From positions 1-46,894 of the forward strand of contig JAGBDL010000153.1 in assembly GCA_017937505.1 (NCBI GenBank): DNA of 46,894 nt. The letters run 5' to 3'. The notes under the pieces are model-generated. The model saw nothing but the letters and a program-made list of their open reading frames with translations, ran no database searches and was not told the DNA's origin. Source of the DNA: Clostridia bacterium. Lineage in GTDB: Bacteria > Bacillota > Clostridia > Christensenellales > Aristaeellaceae. How positions within the stretch are numbered: position 1 is the first letter of the stretch; each line of letters opens with the position of its first letter. Shown piece by piece: positions 1-8,522 of the stretch. The position numbers were made by a program, and so were the translations under genes.

Positions 1-141
1 CAGCTTTTCTCGCTGCATCATTTCAACGACTTCCTGTTTGAATTCCCCAGTATACCTCTTGTTCGGCACTCCTTTTGGCATAAAACAACACCCCATTCGT
101 TAGTAGTATACCATACTGTCTAACAAATGGGGTGCTGTTCA
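1..141 (-). mobile_element. End of an IS3-family (IS150-like) insertion sequence, partial
   Basis: The minus strand reads from ATG at about 80 into the window edge as the first 27 codons of an IS3-type OrfA transposase (MPKGVPNKRYTGEFKQEV...), the helix-turn-helix subunit. Upstream of it the sequence ends in TGAACAGCACCCCATTTG (minus strand, ending at 141). This resembles the terminal inverted repeat of IS150-group elements, which begin with TG. A near-palindromic copy of the same words lies at 86-110 next to the ATG, so the promoter and the terminal repeat are intertwined. The element ends only 68 bp from the stop codon of the neighbouring ATPase gene. The rest of the IS lies outside the window. 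Confidence 0.75.
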
Positions 142-208
142 TCGGGAGCCCGGCTTTTGCTGTGATACTGATGAACTCTGAATTGCTTTCAACTGCCCGA
201 AAGACGCT

Positions 209-1267
209 TCAATCCTTCAGCGAGGCGACCGTCTCATCGAGCAGGGTCTGCCACCTGGCAAAGTCCATATTCGGCACGTAGAACGTCTCCAGCTCGTCGT
301 GCAGCTGCTTGGCCTGTGCCATGGCGGCGGCGGCGTGCTGCATATGCCGGACAATGTCAGTACGGCACTGCTCCAGCGCGCACTCGCGGCGCAGCAGCCG
401 TGCGGCGGGTACGCAGGCGGCGAAGTCAAACGTCTGCTCACAGGCGAGCGTCTCGTTCGTGGTGATGAGCGTGTGCAGCGCGGGAATCGTCAGGTGCAGC
501 AGGCTGCCCGGCGACATGGGCGAGAGGTGCTCCTCCACGTCGTAGCCGGCGGCCTGCGCCGCGTGGCTGAGCGCGCGCAGCACGGGTGTGAGGTCCATGA
601 CAAAGTGCCTGCCGAGGCGGATGACGCGCTGCTGTGCGCCGTCCGTCAGCAGGCAAAGCTCGCCCTTGGGCGTAACCGCGTCGGTGATGACCGGACGGAC
701 TGCCGGTGTGTCGCGCTTTTCGCCCTCCACCTGCAGCACGGCGGCAATCAGCACGCCCTGCAAGCGCGTGACGTGCGCCTCGTCCATGCAGGCGCAGAGC
801 GCGGCGGCGCTGTCCCTGCGCAGCGCCCAGGCGGCGCGCATGTACGCGCGCGCACGCTGCGAGCAGGCGGCGTGATCCGCCATGCAGGCCTTGATGTGCG
901 GCAAACGCGGACGCATGGCGGGTTCGTCCAGGCACACGCCGAGATTGATGAGGCTGTCGCGCGCGCCGGGGATGACCGGATCGACGATGTGCGGGGCCGT
1001 GCCGTCCAGGATCAGGATGCCTGCCCCCGGCGCGGCGACCGCGTCCAGGCTGTCCGGGTCGCCGGAGCAGAAATACAGGGTCGTCTCCTCGCCCTGGCTG
1101 CTCAGCAGCGCATGGATGCGGCGCATGAATGTGGATTTGCCTACGCCCGGCCCGCCCTTGAGAATCAGCAGGCGGCGCAGCTTCTCCTCAGGCATGAGGT
1201 GATCGAAGCAGGAGATAAAGCCCTCGGGGCCCATCGCGCCCGGAAACAGTGCTCTGGCAGTGCTCAA
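209..1267 (-). CDS. P-loop ATPase of the PRK06851-like Firmicutes family
   Basis: A protein of about 352 residues with a Walker A motif GGPGVGKST near the N-terminus and a following LILDGTAPH segment resembling Walker B. Length and layout fit an ATP-binding family found in spore-forming Firmicutes and usually left without function; I cannot name a substrate. The start was placed at TTG 1267 because GGGAGGG sits 6 bases before it. An in-frame ATG at 1273 abuts that site, and the longest ATG (1303) has no Shine-Dalgarno. The gene stands alone between an insertion sequence end (141) and a repeat-like spacer (1356-1439). The family call is moderately sure; the function is unknown. Confidence 0.6.
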   Translation of the reverse strand: MSTARALFPGAMGPEGFISCFDHLMPEEKLRRLLILKGGPGVGKSTFMRRIHALLSSQGEETTLYFCSGDPDSLDAVAAPGAGILILDGTAPHIVDPVIPGARDSLINLGVCLDEPAMRPRLPHIKACMADHAACSQRARAYMRAAWALRRDSAAALCACMDEAHVTRLQGVLIAAVLQVEGEKRDTPAVRPVITDAVTPKGELCLLTDGAQQRVIRLGRHFVMDLTPVLRALSHAAQAAGYDVEEHLSPMSPGSLLHLTIPALHTLITTNETLACEQTFDFAACVPAARLLRRECALEQCRTDIVRHMQHAAAAMAQAKQLHDELETFYVPNMDFARWQTLLDETVASLKD

Positions 1268-1355
1268 AAGCATCCCTCCCATCAGGAATTGGCGATTTGC
1301 CATCGGTCACAGGATATGAGCGCAGGCCGGGCATGATGCGGTTTTCTGTGCAGGC

Positions 1356-1439
1356 AAAGCGGGCTGCACCCGCTTCCGAACAGCTTTGCAGAATCAAGCC
1401 ATTGGGTACCCGCTGTACGGTTTTTTGACGCAACTTCCT
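1356..1439. repeat. Intergenic repeat, copy 1 (diverged copy at 35121-35207)
   Basis: The spacer shares an ordered set of words with 35121-35207: AAAGCG, CCCGCT, CCGAACAGC, TGTACGGTTTT and ACGCAA followed by TTCC. Spacing between the words is similar but not identical. Both copies lie upstream of a minus-strand gene. This looks like a diverged interspersed repeat rather than a gene. Confidence 0.35.
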
Positions 1440-1445
1440 ATGAGG

Positions 1446-1474
1446 TAAAAAAGGAGGATGCTCATGCATCCTCC
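1446..1474 (-). terminator. Rho-independent terminator of the repeat-rich surface protein gene
   Basis: On the minus strand a perfect 9-bp stem GGAGGATGC / GCATCCTCC with a 4-base loop is followed by six T. It lies 13 bp after the stop codon at 1488. Confidence 0.85.
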
Positions 1475-1487
1475 CTGGGAGATTGAA

Positions 1488-3494
1488 TTACTGCTTCTTC
1501 CTGCGCGCCATGCGGATGATGACGATCACCACGATGACAATCAGCAGCAGAATCAGCAGCCAGAGGCCGATGGAGAAGCCGCCGTTGTTCGTGGGCGCGG
1601 GCAGCTCGGTCGGCTCGGCGGCAGGTTCAGCCGTGGGCTCGGCAGCAGGTTCCGCGGTCGCCTCGGCCACCGGAAGCGCGGTGGCTTCCACGGCCGACGC
1701 AGCGGTGGGCTCAGCGGTGGGCTCGGCAGTGGGCTCAGCCGTCGGCTCGGCAGTGGGCTCGGCCGTGGGTTCGGCAGTGGGTTCAGCCGTCGGCTCGGCA
1801 GTGGGCTCAGCCGTGGGTTCGGCGGTGGGTACAGCCGTCGGCGCAGCGGTAGGTTCAACTGTCGGCGTGGCGGTGGGTTCAGCCGTCGGTGTGGCGGTGG
1901 GTTCAGCCGTCGGTGTGGCGGTGGGCTCAGCCGTCGGGGTGGCGGTGGGCTCAGCTGTCGGCGTAGCCGTCGGGGTCGGCGTGGGCGTCGGAGTGGGCGT
2001 CGGAGTCGGAGTCGGCGTCGGGGTCGGCGTTGCGCTGAGCGCCACGAGCGCGCCGTCCAGCTGATCGATCAGCTCATCCATGCTGCCGGGCAGGACGCTC
2101 AGCAGCGTGCTGCCGTCCACAGACGCGGCGTGCAGGCCGGCGGTGGTCTCCGTGCCGGGCACGATTTCGATGCTGTTCTCCGCGGCGATCAGGCCGGGCA
2201 CAGCGGCGTCGTCGCCGAAGGTGGCGGCGAAGGAATCCTTGAGGGTATCGGCCTTGAGAATCTTGTCGATCGTCTCAAGCAGCGCGCTGCCGGAGGCCTG
2301 TGCGCCCGGCGCAAGCACGATGGCCTGCACGCCGCTCTCGTCGTAGAGCGCAAGCGCCTGGGCGACCTGCGCATCCTGACCGGCGCTCGCGTCAAAGGAA
2401 GGCGCGGCGGTGTCAGACGGCTGCGCGTCGCCGGAAGCGATGGCCTTGAGCTGCGCGTAGGTCAGCGGCGCGGGGGTGGCGGTGGCTTCGGCCGTGAGCG
2501 TCACCTCGCCGGAGGCGACGGCCTCCTGCACCGCGTCCACACTGACGGCGTCGCCGTCGGCGGCGCGCAGGAGCGTGCGCAGCACGTCGTCGGAGAGCTC
2601 CGCGTCCGGCGCGAGGTAGATGGTGGCGTCGCTGTCGTCCGCCTCCAGGGAGGAGACGAAGGTCGCGGAGGAGGAGGCGTCGGTTTCACCCGCAGAGGCG
2701 GCGCGGATCAGGCGGATCAGCTCGTCCTCGGACAGGCCGCTGTCCGGATCATAGCGCACGAGCAGGGAGCCGTCCTCCTGCTCCTCGGCAGAGAAGATGG
2801 TCTTGCCGTCGGCGGCGTCGGAGGCGCTCTGCGCAAAGACGGGCAGAATGTCGTCCACCGTCTGCGGGATGCGGCAAATCTCGTTGCCGTCGAGGTCGTA
2901 GAGCACCACGTCGCCGTTGGCGTCGATGATCATCACGCCCTCGTGCGCGCGGTAGACGTACGTCACCCGGCTGCGCGCGAGCTCATGAATCTCGCGGGAA
3001 TCGAACGTGACGCGCTGCTCGTCGCCGGGAACCGCCTTGCGCGGGAAATAGACGCGGTGCACCCATGCGCCGGTATCGCGCACGCGCAGCGTGCGGCGGC
3101 CGTTGACGAGGATGGAGGAATACAGGTAGAAGGAGTGCTCCTCCGCCTGGGTATACGCGGTGACGGTCAGCCTGGCGCAGGCCGCGCCGGGCACAAGGGC
3201 GGGCACGCCGCCAAGGGTATACTCCGCATGGGCGTTATAGCCGCCCGCGGCGCGCGTGACGTCCAGGGAGACGGACCTTGCGCCGCGAACCAGCTCGGTC
3301 ATCTTCACCGGATCGGCTTCGCAAAGCGCCTGGGCGCTCGTCTGGGCCGACGCAGGGCCGTAGGCGTCGCTGGTCAGGGTCTCGACCTCGACGGCCTCCA
3401 GCTGCCAGTAGCAGGAGGTCAAGCCGCTTGCCAGCGCGCATGCCGGGAGGGCCAGCAGCAGGCAAAGCGCGAGGACACGCAGAATGTGTTTCAT
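1488..3494 (-). CDS. Secreted, membrane-anchored protein with a long Pro/Thr repeat stalk
   Basis: A 668-residue protein with an N-terminal signal peptide (MKHILRVLALCLLLALP...), a globular Ala/Asp-rich ectodomain of about 480 residues, a low-complexity stalk, and a C-terminal membrane segment (GLWLLILLLIVIVVIVII) ending RMARRKKQ. The stalk (about residues 485-640) moves from TP dipeptides to TATPTAEP and then to EPTA units. The layout is that of a wall-spanning protein whose stalk carries the ectodomain through the peptidoglycan and whose tail stays in the membrane; no LPXTG motif is present. The start at ATG 3494 follows GGAGC at good spacing, and the longer frame would put charged residues ahead of the signal peptide. 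The stalk is coded by imperfect tandem hexanucleotides (1610-2035), so length changes stay in frame. The ectodomain is not recognised. Confidence 0.75.
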   Translation of the reverse strand: MKHILRVLALCLLLALPACALASGLTSCYWQLEAVEVETLTSDAYGPASAQTSAQALCEADPVKMTELVRGARSVSLDVTRAAGGYNAHAEYTLGGVPALVPGAACARLTVTAYTQAEEHSFYLYSSILVNGRRTLRVRDTGAWVHRVYFPRKAVPGDEQRVTFDSREIHELARSRVTYVYRAHEGVMIIDANGDVVLYDLDGNEICRIPQTVDDILPVFAQSASDAADGKTIFSAEEQEDGSLLVRYDPDSGLSEDELIRLIRAASAGETDASSSATFVSSLEADDSDATIYLAPDAELSDDVLRTLLRAADGDAVSVDAVQEAVASGEVTLTAEATATPAPLTYAQLKAIASGDAQPSDTAAPSFDASAGQDAQVAQALALYDESGVQAIVLAPGAQASGSALLETIDKILKADTLKDSFAATFGDDAAVPGLIAAENSIEIVPGTETTAGLHAASVDGSTLLSVLPGSMDELIDQLDGALVALSATPTPTPTPTPTPTPTPTPTPTATPTAEPTATPTAEPTATPTAEPTATPTAEPTATPTVEPTAAPTAVPTAEPTAEPTAEPTAEPTAEPTAEPTAEPTAEPTAEPTAEPTAASAVEATALPVAEATAEPAAEPTAEPAAEPTELPAPTNNGGFSIGLWLLILLLIVIVVIVIIRMARRKKQ
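1610..2035. repeat. Tandem hexanucleotide array coding the EPTA/TPT stalk
   Basis: On the plus strand the unit reads approximately GGCTCGGCAGTG / GGCTCAGCCGTC, repeated dozens of times with third-position drift, passing into GGCGTCGGAGTC units near 2000. It is expected to expand and contract in multiples of 6 bp without frameshift. Confidence 0.85.
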
Positions 3495-3665
3495 GACGGG
3501 AGCTCCTTTCCATGCGCGGACGTGGGAACCGCGCATTCCCCGTTGGGAAAATGTAACATTATATTTATAGCATGTTCAGCCAAAAAAAGCAAGCTGTGCA
3601 TCCCAAAAATCGCGATCCGGGGGCTGACCGGCGGCTCGAAATTCAAATTTCGGTGAAAAAAGGGC

Positions 3666-3694
3666 TAGTCAGGTGTGTGGATTTAAGCTATAAT
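3666..3694 (+). promoter_or_regulatory. Sigma-A-type promoter for the small P-loop protein
   Basis: TAGTCA, 17 bp, TATAAT. The -10 is perfect and the -35 matches at four of six positions. It lies 38 bp ahead of the GTG start at 3733. Confidence 0.6.
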
Positions 3695-3732
3695 GGTGGC
3701 AACAAGAATAACGTGAAAGGGAGGGATTGACC

Positions 3733-4143
3733 GTGATCCAGGTTATCTTTGGCAAGAAGGGTTCCGGCAAGACCAAGCGCATTTTGGATATGGCAAATGC
3801 TTCCGTGAAGGAAGCCAAGGGCAACGTGCTCTTTGTGGACGACGACAAGAGCTATACCCTCAGCCTCAAGCCGCAGGTTCGCTTCGTGGACGCGAGCGAA
3901 TATGCCGTCAAGGGCAAGGATTCCTTCTACGGCTTCCTCGCGGGTATCCTCGCCGGCAACTACGACATCAGCGTGATCTATGTGGACGCCTTCCTCAAGC
4001 TCGTGAAGGCGGACGCGGCGGACCTGGTGGACTTCTTTGCCAAGCTCGAGACCCTCGTTGCGAACGCTGGCTGCGACATGATCATCAGCTTCAGCGAGGA
4101 TGCGGCGAACGTGCCCGAGAGCATCCGCAAGTATCAGATCTGA
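3733..4143 (+). CDS. Small P-loop protein of unknown role
   Basis: A 136-residue protein opening with a Walker A loop, GKKGSGKT, at residues 6-13. A hydrophobic strand ending in Asp (SVIYVDAFL) could act as Walker B, and the pattern resembles the ATP-binding core of a RecA or kinase-like fold cut to minimum size. GTG at 3733 was preferred over TTG at 3727 because AAAGGGAGGG lies 7 bases before the GTG but only about 1 base before the TTG. The gene has its own promoter and ends before a terminator at 4187. The family is not recognised; nucleotide binding is likely, the substrate unknown. Confidence 0.65.
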   Translation: MIQVIFGKKGSGKTKRILDMANASVKEAKGNVLFVDDDKSYTLSLKPQVRFVDASEYAVKGKDSFYGFLAGILAGNYDISVIYVDAFLKLVKADAADLVDFFAKLETLVANAGCDMIISFSEDAANVPESIRKYQI

Positions 4144-4186
4144 CCGGCATTCATCTCCGGGAAAAACCGGAACGTGCGACGCAGAC

Positions 4187-4224
4187 GCCGCTTTCCTGTC
4201 TATTGACGGGAAAGCGGCTTTCTT
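4187..4224 (+). terminator. Terminator with the next promoter built into it
   Basis: GCCGCTTTCC and GGGAAAGCGGC form a strong stem around an 11-base loop, followed by TTTCTTG. The loop and 3' arm contain TTGACG, the -35 of the thrC promoter. Confidence 0.8.
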
Positions 4225-4231
4225 GTATAAT
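4203..4231 (+). promoter_or_regulatory. Sigma-A promoter for thrC
   Basis: TTGACG, 17 bp, TATAAT, starting inside the loop of the terminator of the upstream gene. The distance to the thrC ATG (4294) is 62 bp. Confidence 0.85.
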
Positions 4232-4293
4232 GGAACGACAGTTTTTTCCGTTTGCCCGGCGTTTGCCGGATTGATACAGAGGAGGGACTCCTG

Positions 4294-5787
4294 ATGCAGA
4301 TGCTTTCCACCCGCGGCGCCGCCGCCGTGTCCCCGTCCATGGCCATCCTGCGCGGCCTCGCGCCGGACGGCGGCCTCTATGTGCCCGCGGAGTTTCCGTC
4401 GTTCACGTCAGAGGAGATCCGCTCGCTCGCGAAGGTGGGCTATCAGGAGCGCGCGGCCTTCGTGCTGGGCCGCTTCCTGCCGGACTTTACGGCCGAGGAG
4501 CTGAAAAGCGCGATTGCCGGCGCGTACGGCACGGGCTTTGACTGCGAGGCTGTCGCGCCGATTCAGAAGGTGGGCGCCCGGGCGCATGCGCTGGAGCTGT
4601 GGCACGGCCCGACGCTGGCGTTCAAGGACATGGCGCTGCAGCTTTTGCCGTACCTGCTGACCATGAGCGGCAGGAAGCACGGCGAGACGCGCGAGGTGTT
4701 CATCCTCGTCGCCACCAGCGGCGACACGGGCAAGGCGGCGCTGGAGGGCTTCCTCGACGTGCCGGGCACGCGCTGCTGCGTGTTCTATCCGGACGGCGGC
4801 GTCTCCCAGGCGCAGCGCCTGCAGATGGTGACCACCGGCGGCAGCAACACGCACGTCATCGCCGTGAAGGGCAACTTTGACGACGCGCAGAGCGGCGTGA
4901 AGAAGATCTTCTCCGATCCGGATTTCGCCAAAGAGATGGACGCGCAGGGCCGCGTGCTCTCCTCCGCGAATTCCATCAACTTTGGCCGCCTCGTGCCGCA
5001 GATCGTCTATTACTTCTCCGCCTACGCCGATCTGCTCGCCGAGGGCGCGATTGAGATGGGCGACAGGGTCAACTTCTGCGTGCCGACCGGCAACTTCGGC
5101 GACATCCTCGCTGCGGACTACGCCGCCAAGGCGGGTCTTCCGGTGGGCAAGCTCATCTGCGCGAGCAACGAGAACAACGTGCTCACCGACTTCATCAAGA
5201 CCGGCGTGTACGATATCTCAGGCCGCGACTTTTACAGGACCATCTCGCCGTCGATGGACATCCTGATCTCCTCCAACCTGGAGCGCCTGCTGTTTGACCT
5301 GTGCGGCCAGGACGGCGAAAAGGTTGCGGCGCTGATGGCGCAGCTCAAGGCCGAACGCCGCTATCAGGTGGACGCGCAGATGCTTGAAAAGCTCCAGGCG
5401 CGGTACGCCGCGGGCTATGTGAATGAGGACGGCATCCGCGCGGAGATCCGGCGCACCTGGGAGGAGGAGCACTACCTGATGGATACCCACACGGCGGTGG
5501 CCTCTGCGGTGCTGCGCCAGTATCAGCAGGAGACCGGCGACAAGACCCCGTGCGTCATCGTCTCCACGGCCAGCCCGTACAAGTTCGGCGCGTCCGTGCT
5601 GGAGGCGATCGCAGGCGAGGAGGCTGTGGCGGGGAAGGACGACTTCGCCTGCTGCGAAATGCTCAGCAAGCTGACGGGCACGCGCGAGCCGGATCAGATT
5701 GCGAAGCTGCCGACGATGCCCATCCGCCATACCGCCGTCTGCGAAAAGGACGCGATGGCCGAGGCCGTGCTGAATGCGGTGAAGTAA
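4294..5787 (+). CDS. thrC: Threonine synthase
   Basis: A 497-residue PLP-dependent enzyme that converts O-phosphohomoserine to L-threonine in the cytoplasm. The start MQMLSTRG...APDGGLYVP is the usual N-terminus of bacterial threonine synthases. HGPTLAFKDMA carries the PLP lysine near residue 111, and ATSGDTGKAALEG and VPTGNFGD are the phosphate-binding and cofactor loops. Length is normal for the long fungal/bacterial class. The ATG at 4294 follows GGAGGG with 7 bases; the longer frame has no ribosome site. It is transcribed alone from the promoter at 4203, and the terminator at 5893 follows. No hom or thrB is near. Confidence 0.96.
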   Translation: MQMLSTRGAAAVSPSMAILRGLAPDGGLYVPAEFPSFTSEEIRSLAKVGYQERAAFVLGRFLPDFTAEELKSAIAGAYGTGFDCEAVAPIQKVGARAHALELWHGPTLAFKDMALQLLPYLLTMSGRKHGETREVFILVATSGDTGKAALEGFLDVPGTRCCVFYPDGGVSQAQRLQMVTTGGSNTHVIAVKGNFDDAQSGVKKIFSDPDFAKEMDAQGRVLSSANSINFGRLVPQIVYYFSAYADLLAEGAIEMGDRVNFCVPTGNFGDILAADYAAKAGLPVGKLICASNENNVLTDFIKTGVYDISGRDFYRTISPSMDILISSNLERLLFDLCGQDGEKVAALMAQLKAERRYQVDAQMLEKLQARYAAGYVNEDGIRAEIRRTWEEEHYLMDTHTAVASAVLRQYQQETGDKTPCVIVSTASPYKFGASVLEAIAGEEAVAGKDDFACCEMLSKLTGTREPDQIAKLPTMPIRHTAVCEKDAMAEAVLNAVK

Positions 5788-5892
5788 CGCTGCTTTGCGC
5801 GATGCGGGCCTGAGACAGGGCTCGGCGCGGGCCGCACAGCAGTCCGCATTTGAAACGGATTCGCCAAGAAGAAATCAGGAAACAGAATAGGA

Positions 5893-5948
5893 AAGCGGCC
5901 CCATCTTGCCAAGCTGTTTGGAAGCGTGAGCAGGTGGGGCCGCTTTTC
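5893..5948 (+). terminator. Terminator between thrC and the convergent yjbR-like gene
   Basis: AAGCGGCCCCA pairs with TGGGGCCGCTT at the two ends of a 50-bp segment, followed by TTTTCT on the plus strand. A-rich sequence before the left arm may let it act both ways. Confidence 0.7.
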
Positions 5949-6050
5949 TACTCATTTCATTCTGGATTCATGCTTTGCGAATGAGCGCAGTCTCCATCGC
6001 AGGAGGCTGCGCCCTCTTGCATTGGAGCAAAACCAGCAGGATATGCGCAT

Positions 6051-6407
6051 TCATTCCTGCTGCTGCGCATGCCGTTTTGGGCGGGGCGCCGTGAGCCGGT
6101 AGCTGTCGTCGATGAGGTGGAGGATCTCTTCGCCGGTCATGCTGCCGTCCAGAAGGACGCTGATCCAGTGCTGCTTGTTCATGTGATACGCCGGGACGAC
6201 GGCGGGATAGACCGACTTCCAGAAGTCGGCCCAGCCCGGCTCGGCCTTCACATTGATCCAGATACGGCCCTCGCGCTCGAAGACCGCGGCGAACATCTTT
6301 TTGTTCGTCTGGTGGCGCATGACGGCCCAGTTGCCGTCGAAGGGATAGTCCTCGTAGGCATCCGGCAGGCTGAGGCAGGCGGCGATGGCCTCCTGGCGCG
6401 TCGTCAT
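6051..6407 (-). CDS. MmcQ/YjbR-family DNA-binding-like protein
   Basis: A 118-residue protein of the YjbR (CyaY-like fold) family. It contains the family pattern: LSLPDAYEDYPFD, WAVMRHQTNKKMFA, INVKAEP, and YHMNKQHWISVLLDGS near the C-terminus. Members are thought to bind DNA, but no cellular role is firmly established. The start at ATG 6407 overlaps the stop of the upstream isomerase gene by 4 bp (ATGA), so the two are translationally coupled. The longer upstream frame is a shadow of the isomerase. Confidence 0.85.
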   Translation of the reverse strand: MTTRQEAIAACLSLPDAYEDYPFDGNWAVMRHQTNKKMFAAVFEREGRIWINVKAEPGWADFWKSVYPAVVPAYHMNKQHWISVLLDGSMTGEEILHLIDDSYRLTAPRPKRHAQQQE

Positions 6408-7225
6408 AGCTGGGCCCACCGGCACATCGTGGCGTATTCCTCGTCCGCCCGGCCCGGCCAGACGCCCTCGCGCAGCGCGCAGAGCTGGTCGTTGTGCGCG
6501 CGCAGGCGGGGCAGCAGCGCGGGCCAGTCCATGATGCCCTCGCCGAGGGGGCGGTTCTCCCATTTGTTTTCGCTGTTCCAGACGCCGTCCTTGACGTGCA
6601 GCACACAGACCTTGTCCCCGAAGAGGGAGAGCGCACGCTCCAGCAGCTCATGCTGTGCCTCGGGCCGCGACTCGCCCGGGGGCACGAGGTTGGCCGTATC
6701 GAGAATGACCCTGAGGTGCTCGCTGGGCACGTCGTCAAGCAGACGGCGGGTCAGCTCGGGCGTGGCGAGCGTGTGATAGGCGACGGGCTCGATGCCCACC
6801 GTCGCGCCGCAGTCCTCCGCGACGGCGACGACAGAACGTGTGAAGTCGAGCAGGCGGGCGTAGGCGGGCTCGCGCTCGGACTCGTCAAAGGTGAAGTGCG
6901 TGGTCTCCGTGCCGACGCAGCCCGCGCCCAGACGCACGCTGGCGCGCAGGTGCGCCGCGAACTTCGCCTTGGCGGCCTCGAGCTTGGCAGGATCGCGGTC
7001 GCTGGCGCTGACGTAGCAGCCCATGACGGGCACGGCAATCCCGCTCGCGGCAAAGGCCTCGCGGACGGCGGCGAGACCCTCATCCGTCATATAGGTCTCC
7101 GGGCTTTGCGCAAACGCCTTGCCGAAGGCCAGCTGCGTGGCGCGATAGCCGTGCGCGGCGATTTTCCCGGCCAGCTGTCCGGGCTCCATGCGGACGAAGT
7201 CGTGTCCTCTCATGCCGATAATCAT
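6404..7225 (-). CDS. Sugar phosphate isomerase/epimerase (xylose isomerase-like TIM barrel)
   Basis: A 273-residue protein of the AP-endonuclease-2/xylose isomerase-like TIM-barrel superfamily. Metal-ligand strands typical of the fold are visible: VGIEPVAYH (Glu), VILDTANL (Asp), VCVLHVKDG (His), and PLGEGIMDWPALL with the last Glu. These enzymes isomerise or epimerise sugars such as inosose or tagatose using a divalent metal; the substrate cannot be read from sequence. The start MIIGMRGHDF at 7225 is preceded by GGAGG. Its stop overlaps the start of the YjbR-like gene by 4 bp. Confidence 0.85.
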   Translation of the reverse strand: MIIGMRGHDFVRMEPGQLAGKIAAHGYRATQLAFGKAFAQSPETYMTDEGLAAVREAFAASGIAVPVMGCYVSASDRDPAKLEAAKAKFAAHLRASVRLGAGCVGTETTHFTFDESEREPAYARLLDFTRSVVAVAEDCGATVGIEPVAYHTLATPELTRRLLDDVPSEHLRVILDTANLVPPGESRPEAQHELLERALSLFGDKVCVLHVKDGVWNSENKWENRPLGEGIMDWPALLPRLRAHNDQLCALREGVWPGRADEEYATMCRWAQL

Positions 7226-7307
7226 AAGCAGAATCCTCCTGTCCTCAAGATGCGGTGGCTGCCTTCAGTATACGACAACCGCGCGCAAAATGGAAGGGCG
7301 CGCGGCG

Positions 7308-7336
7308 TTGCACGGGACAACTATTTGCGGTATAAT
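7308..7336 (+). promoter_or_regulatory. Sigma-A promoter for deoC
   Basis: TTGCAC, 17 bp, TATAAT, 34 bp before the deoC start at 7371. Confidence 0.85.
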
Positions 7337-7370
7337 ACAGGAAAACAGAGCGGTTTGAAGGAGGATGTTT

Positions 7371-8045
7371 ATGGAGCTTTCCAAGATTCTGTCCATGGTT
7401 GACCATACGCTTTTGAAGCCTGAAGCCACCTGGGCGCAGATTCAGGCAATCTGCGACGACGCGATCCGCTACGGCACCGCCACGGTGTGCATCCCGGCGA
7501 GCTATGTCAGCCGCTGCAAGGCGTACATGCAGGAGCAGGGCAGCAAGGTCGGCGTGTGCACGGTGATCGGCTTCCCGACGGGCTATTCCACCACGGCGGT
7601 CAAGGCGTTTGAGGCGGCGGACGCGGTGAAAAACGGCGCGGACGAGATCGACATGGTCATCAACATCGGCATGCTCAAGGACGGGTATGACCAGGACGTG
7701 CTGGAGGAGATCAACGCGATCAAGGCGGCGTGCGCAGGCAAACCGCTCAAGGTCATCATTGAGACCTGCCTGCTCACCGAGGAAGAGAAAATCCGCATGT
7801 GCGATATCGTCAGCCGCTCCGATGCGGACTTTATCAAGACGAGCACGGGCTTTTCCACCGCGGGCGCGACATTTGAGGATGTGGCGCTGATGAAGGCGCA
7901 CATGGCGCCGGGCAAGGGCATCAAGGCGGCGGGCGGCATCGCCTCGCTGGCGGACGCGGAGCGCTTCATTGAGCTGGGCGCGACGCGCCTGGGCACCAGC
8001 CGGATCGTCAAGATCGTCAAAAACGAGGCGGCCAGCGGCTATTGA
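7371..8045 (+). CDS. deoC: Deoxyribose-phosphate aldolase
   Basis: A 224-residue class I aldolase that cleaves 2-deoxyribose 5-phosphate to glyceraldehyde 3-phosphate and acetaldehyde in deoxynucleoside salvage. The motifs are complete: DHTLLKP at the start, [15 protein letters not shown] with the active Asp, DFIKTSTGF with the Schiff-base lysine (about residue 156), and GIKAAGGI with the second lysine. ATG at 7371 was chosen because AAGGAGG ends 6 bases before it; the ATG at 7365 touches the ribosome site. It stands alone with its own promoter, without the usual deoxynucleoside kinase or phosphorylase neighbours. Confidence 0.96.
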   Translation: MELSKILSMVDHTLLKPEATWAQIQAICDDAIRYGTATVCIPASYVSRCKAYMQEQGSKVGVCTVIGFPTGYSTTAVKAFEAADAVKNGADEIDMVINIGMLKDGYDQDVLEEINAIKAACAGKPLKVIIETCLLTEEEKIRMCDIVSRSDADFIKTSTGFSTAGATFEDVALMKAHMAPGKGIKAAGGIASLADAERFIELGATRLGTSRIVKIVKNEAASGY

Positions 8046-8090
8046 CGCAGGATTTTCCTGAGAATTTTCTGGAAATAGCAGGGAAAAACG

Positions 8091-8119
8091 TTGACACCGG
8101 GGGAAAAAGCTGTTATCAT
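8091..8119 (+). promoter_or_regulatory. Sigma-A promoter of the rplU operon
   Basis: TTGACA, 17 bp, TATCAT. Confidence 0.85.
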
Positions 8120-8121
8120 AG

Positions 8122-8213
8122 GAAGGCAAGCCGCTCGGGGCTGGTTTTGTTGAAATGCCTGAAAATCCGGCATACCTAAACCCGGCGAGTAAATATTTAG
8201 GAGGTGTCACCAT
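8122..8213 (+). promoter_or_regulatory. 5' leader of rplU, possible L21 autoregulatory leader
   Basis: About 90 bases separate the promoter from the rplU ATG. They hold short complementary blocks (ATGCCTG...CCGGCAT; CCGCTCGGGGC) and a final AGGAGGTG ribosome site. Firmicutes rplU operons commonly carry an L21 leader RNA in this place. The position fits; I could not confirm the conserved structure by eye. Confidence 0.45.
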
Positions 8214-8519
8214 ATGTACGCTATTATTGCGACTGGTGGCAAGCAGTACCGCGTTAGTGAGGGCGACGTGATCTACATCGAGAAGATCGATGCGGCCGTT
8301 GACTCCACGGTCTCTTTCGACGTTCTGCTCGTGGGCAACGAGGGCGACGTCAAGGTCGGCACCCCGGTTGTCGAGGGCGTGAAGGTTGAGGGCAAGGTCG
8401 TCGGCCAGATTCGTGGCGAGAAGATCATCGTCTTCAAGTACAAGTCCAAGAAGAACTATCGCCGTAAGCAGGGCCATCGCCAGCCGTACACCAAGGTGGA
8501 AATCACCAAGATCGGCTAA
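8214..8519 (+). CDS. rplU: 50S ribosomal protein L21
   Basis: A 101-residue protein of normal length that binds 23S rRNA. It begins [14 protein letters not shown], the diagnostic L21 start, and ends with the basic [15 protein letters not shown] block. First gene of the rplU-prp-rpmA operon, the standard Firmicutes order. AGGAGGTG precedes the ATG. The spacing to prp is 3 bp. Confidence 0.98.
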   Translation: MYAIIATGGKQYRVSEGDVIYIEKIDAAVDSTVSFDVLLVGNEGDVKVGTPVVEGVKVEGKVVGQIRGEKIIVFKYKSKKNYRRKQGHRQPYTKVEITKIG

Positions 8520-8522
8520 GCA

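Noticed and set aside
1610..2035. A CRISPR array
   Set aside because: The repeats are contiguous 6-bp units without spacers and code a Pro/Thr stalk.
1458..3656. A 732-codon plus-strand open frame opposite the repeat-rich surface protein
   Set aside because: It is the antisense of a GC-rich gene with Gly/Arg-rich low complexity, no ribosome site and no protein-like pattern.
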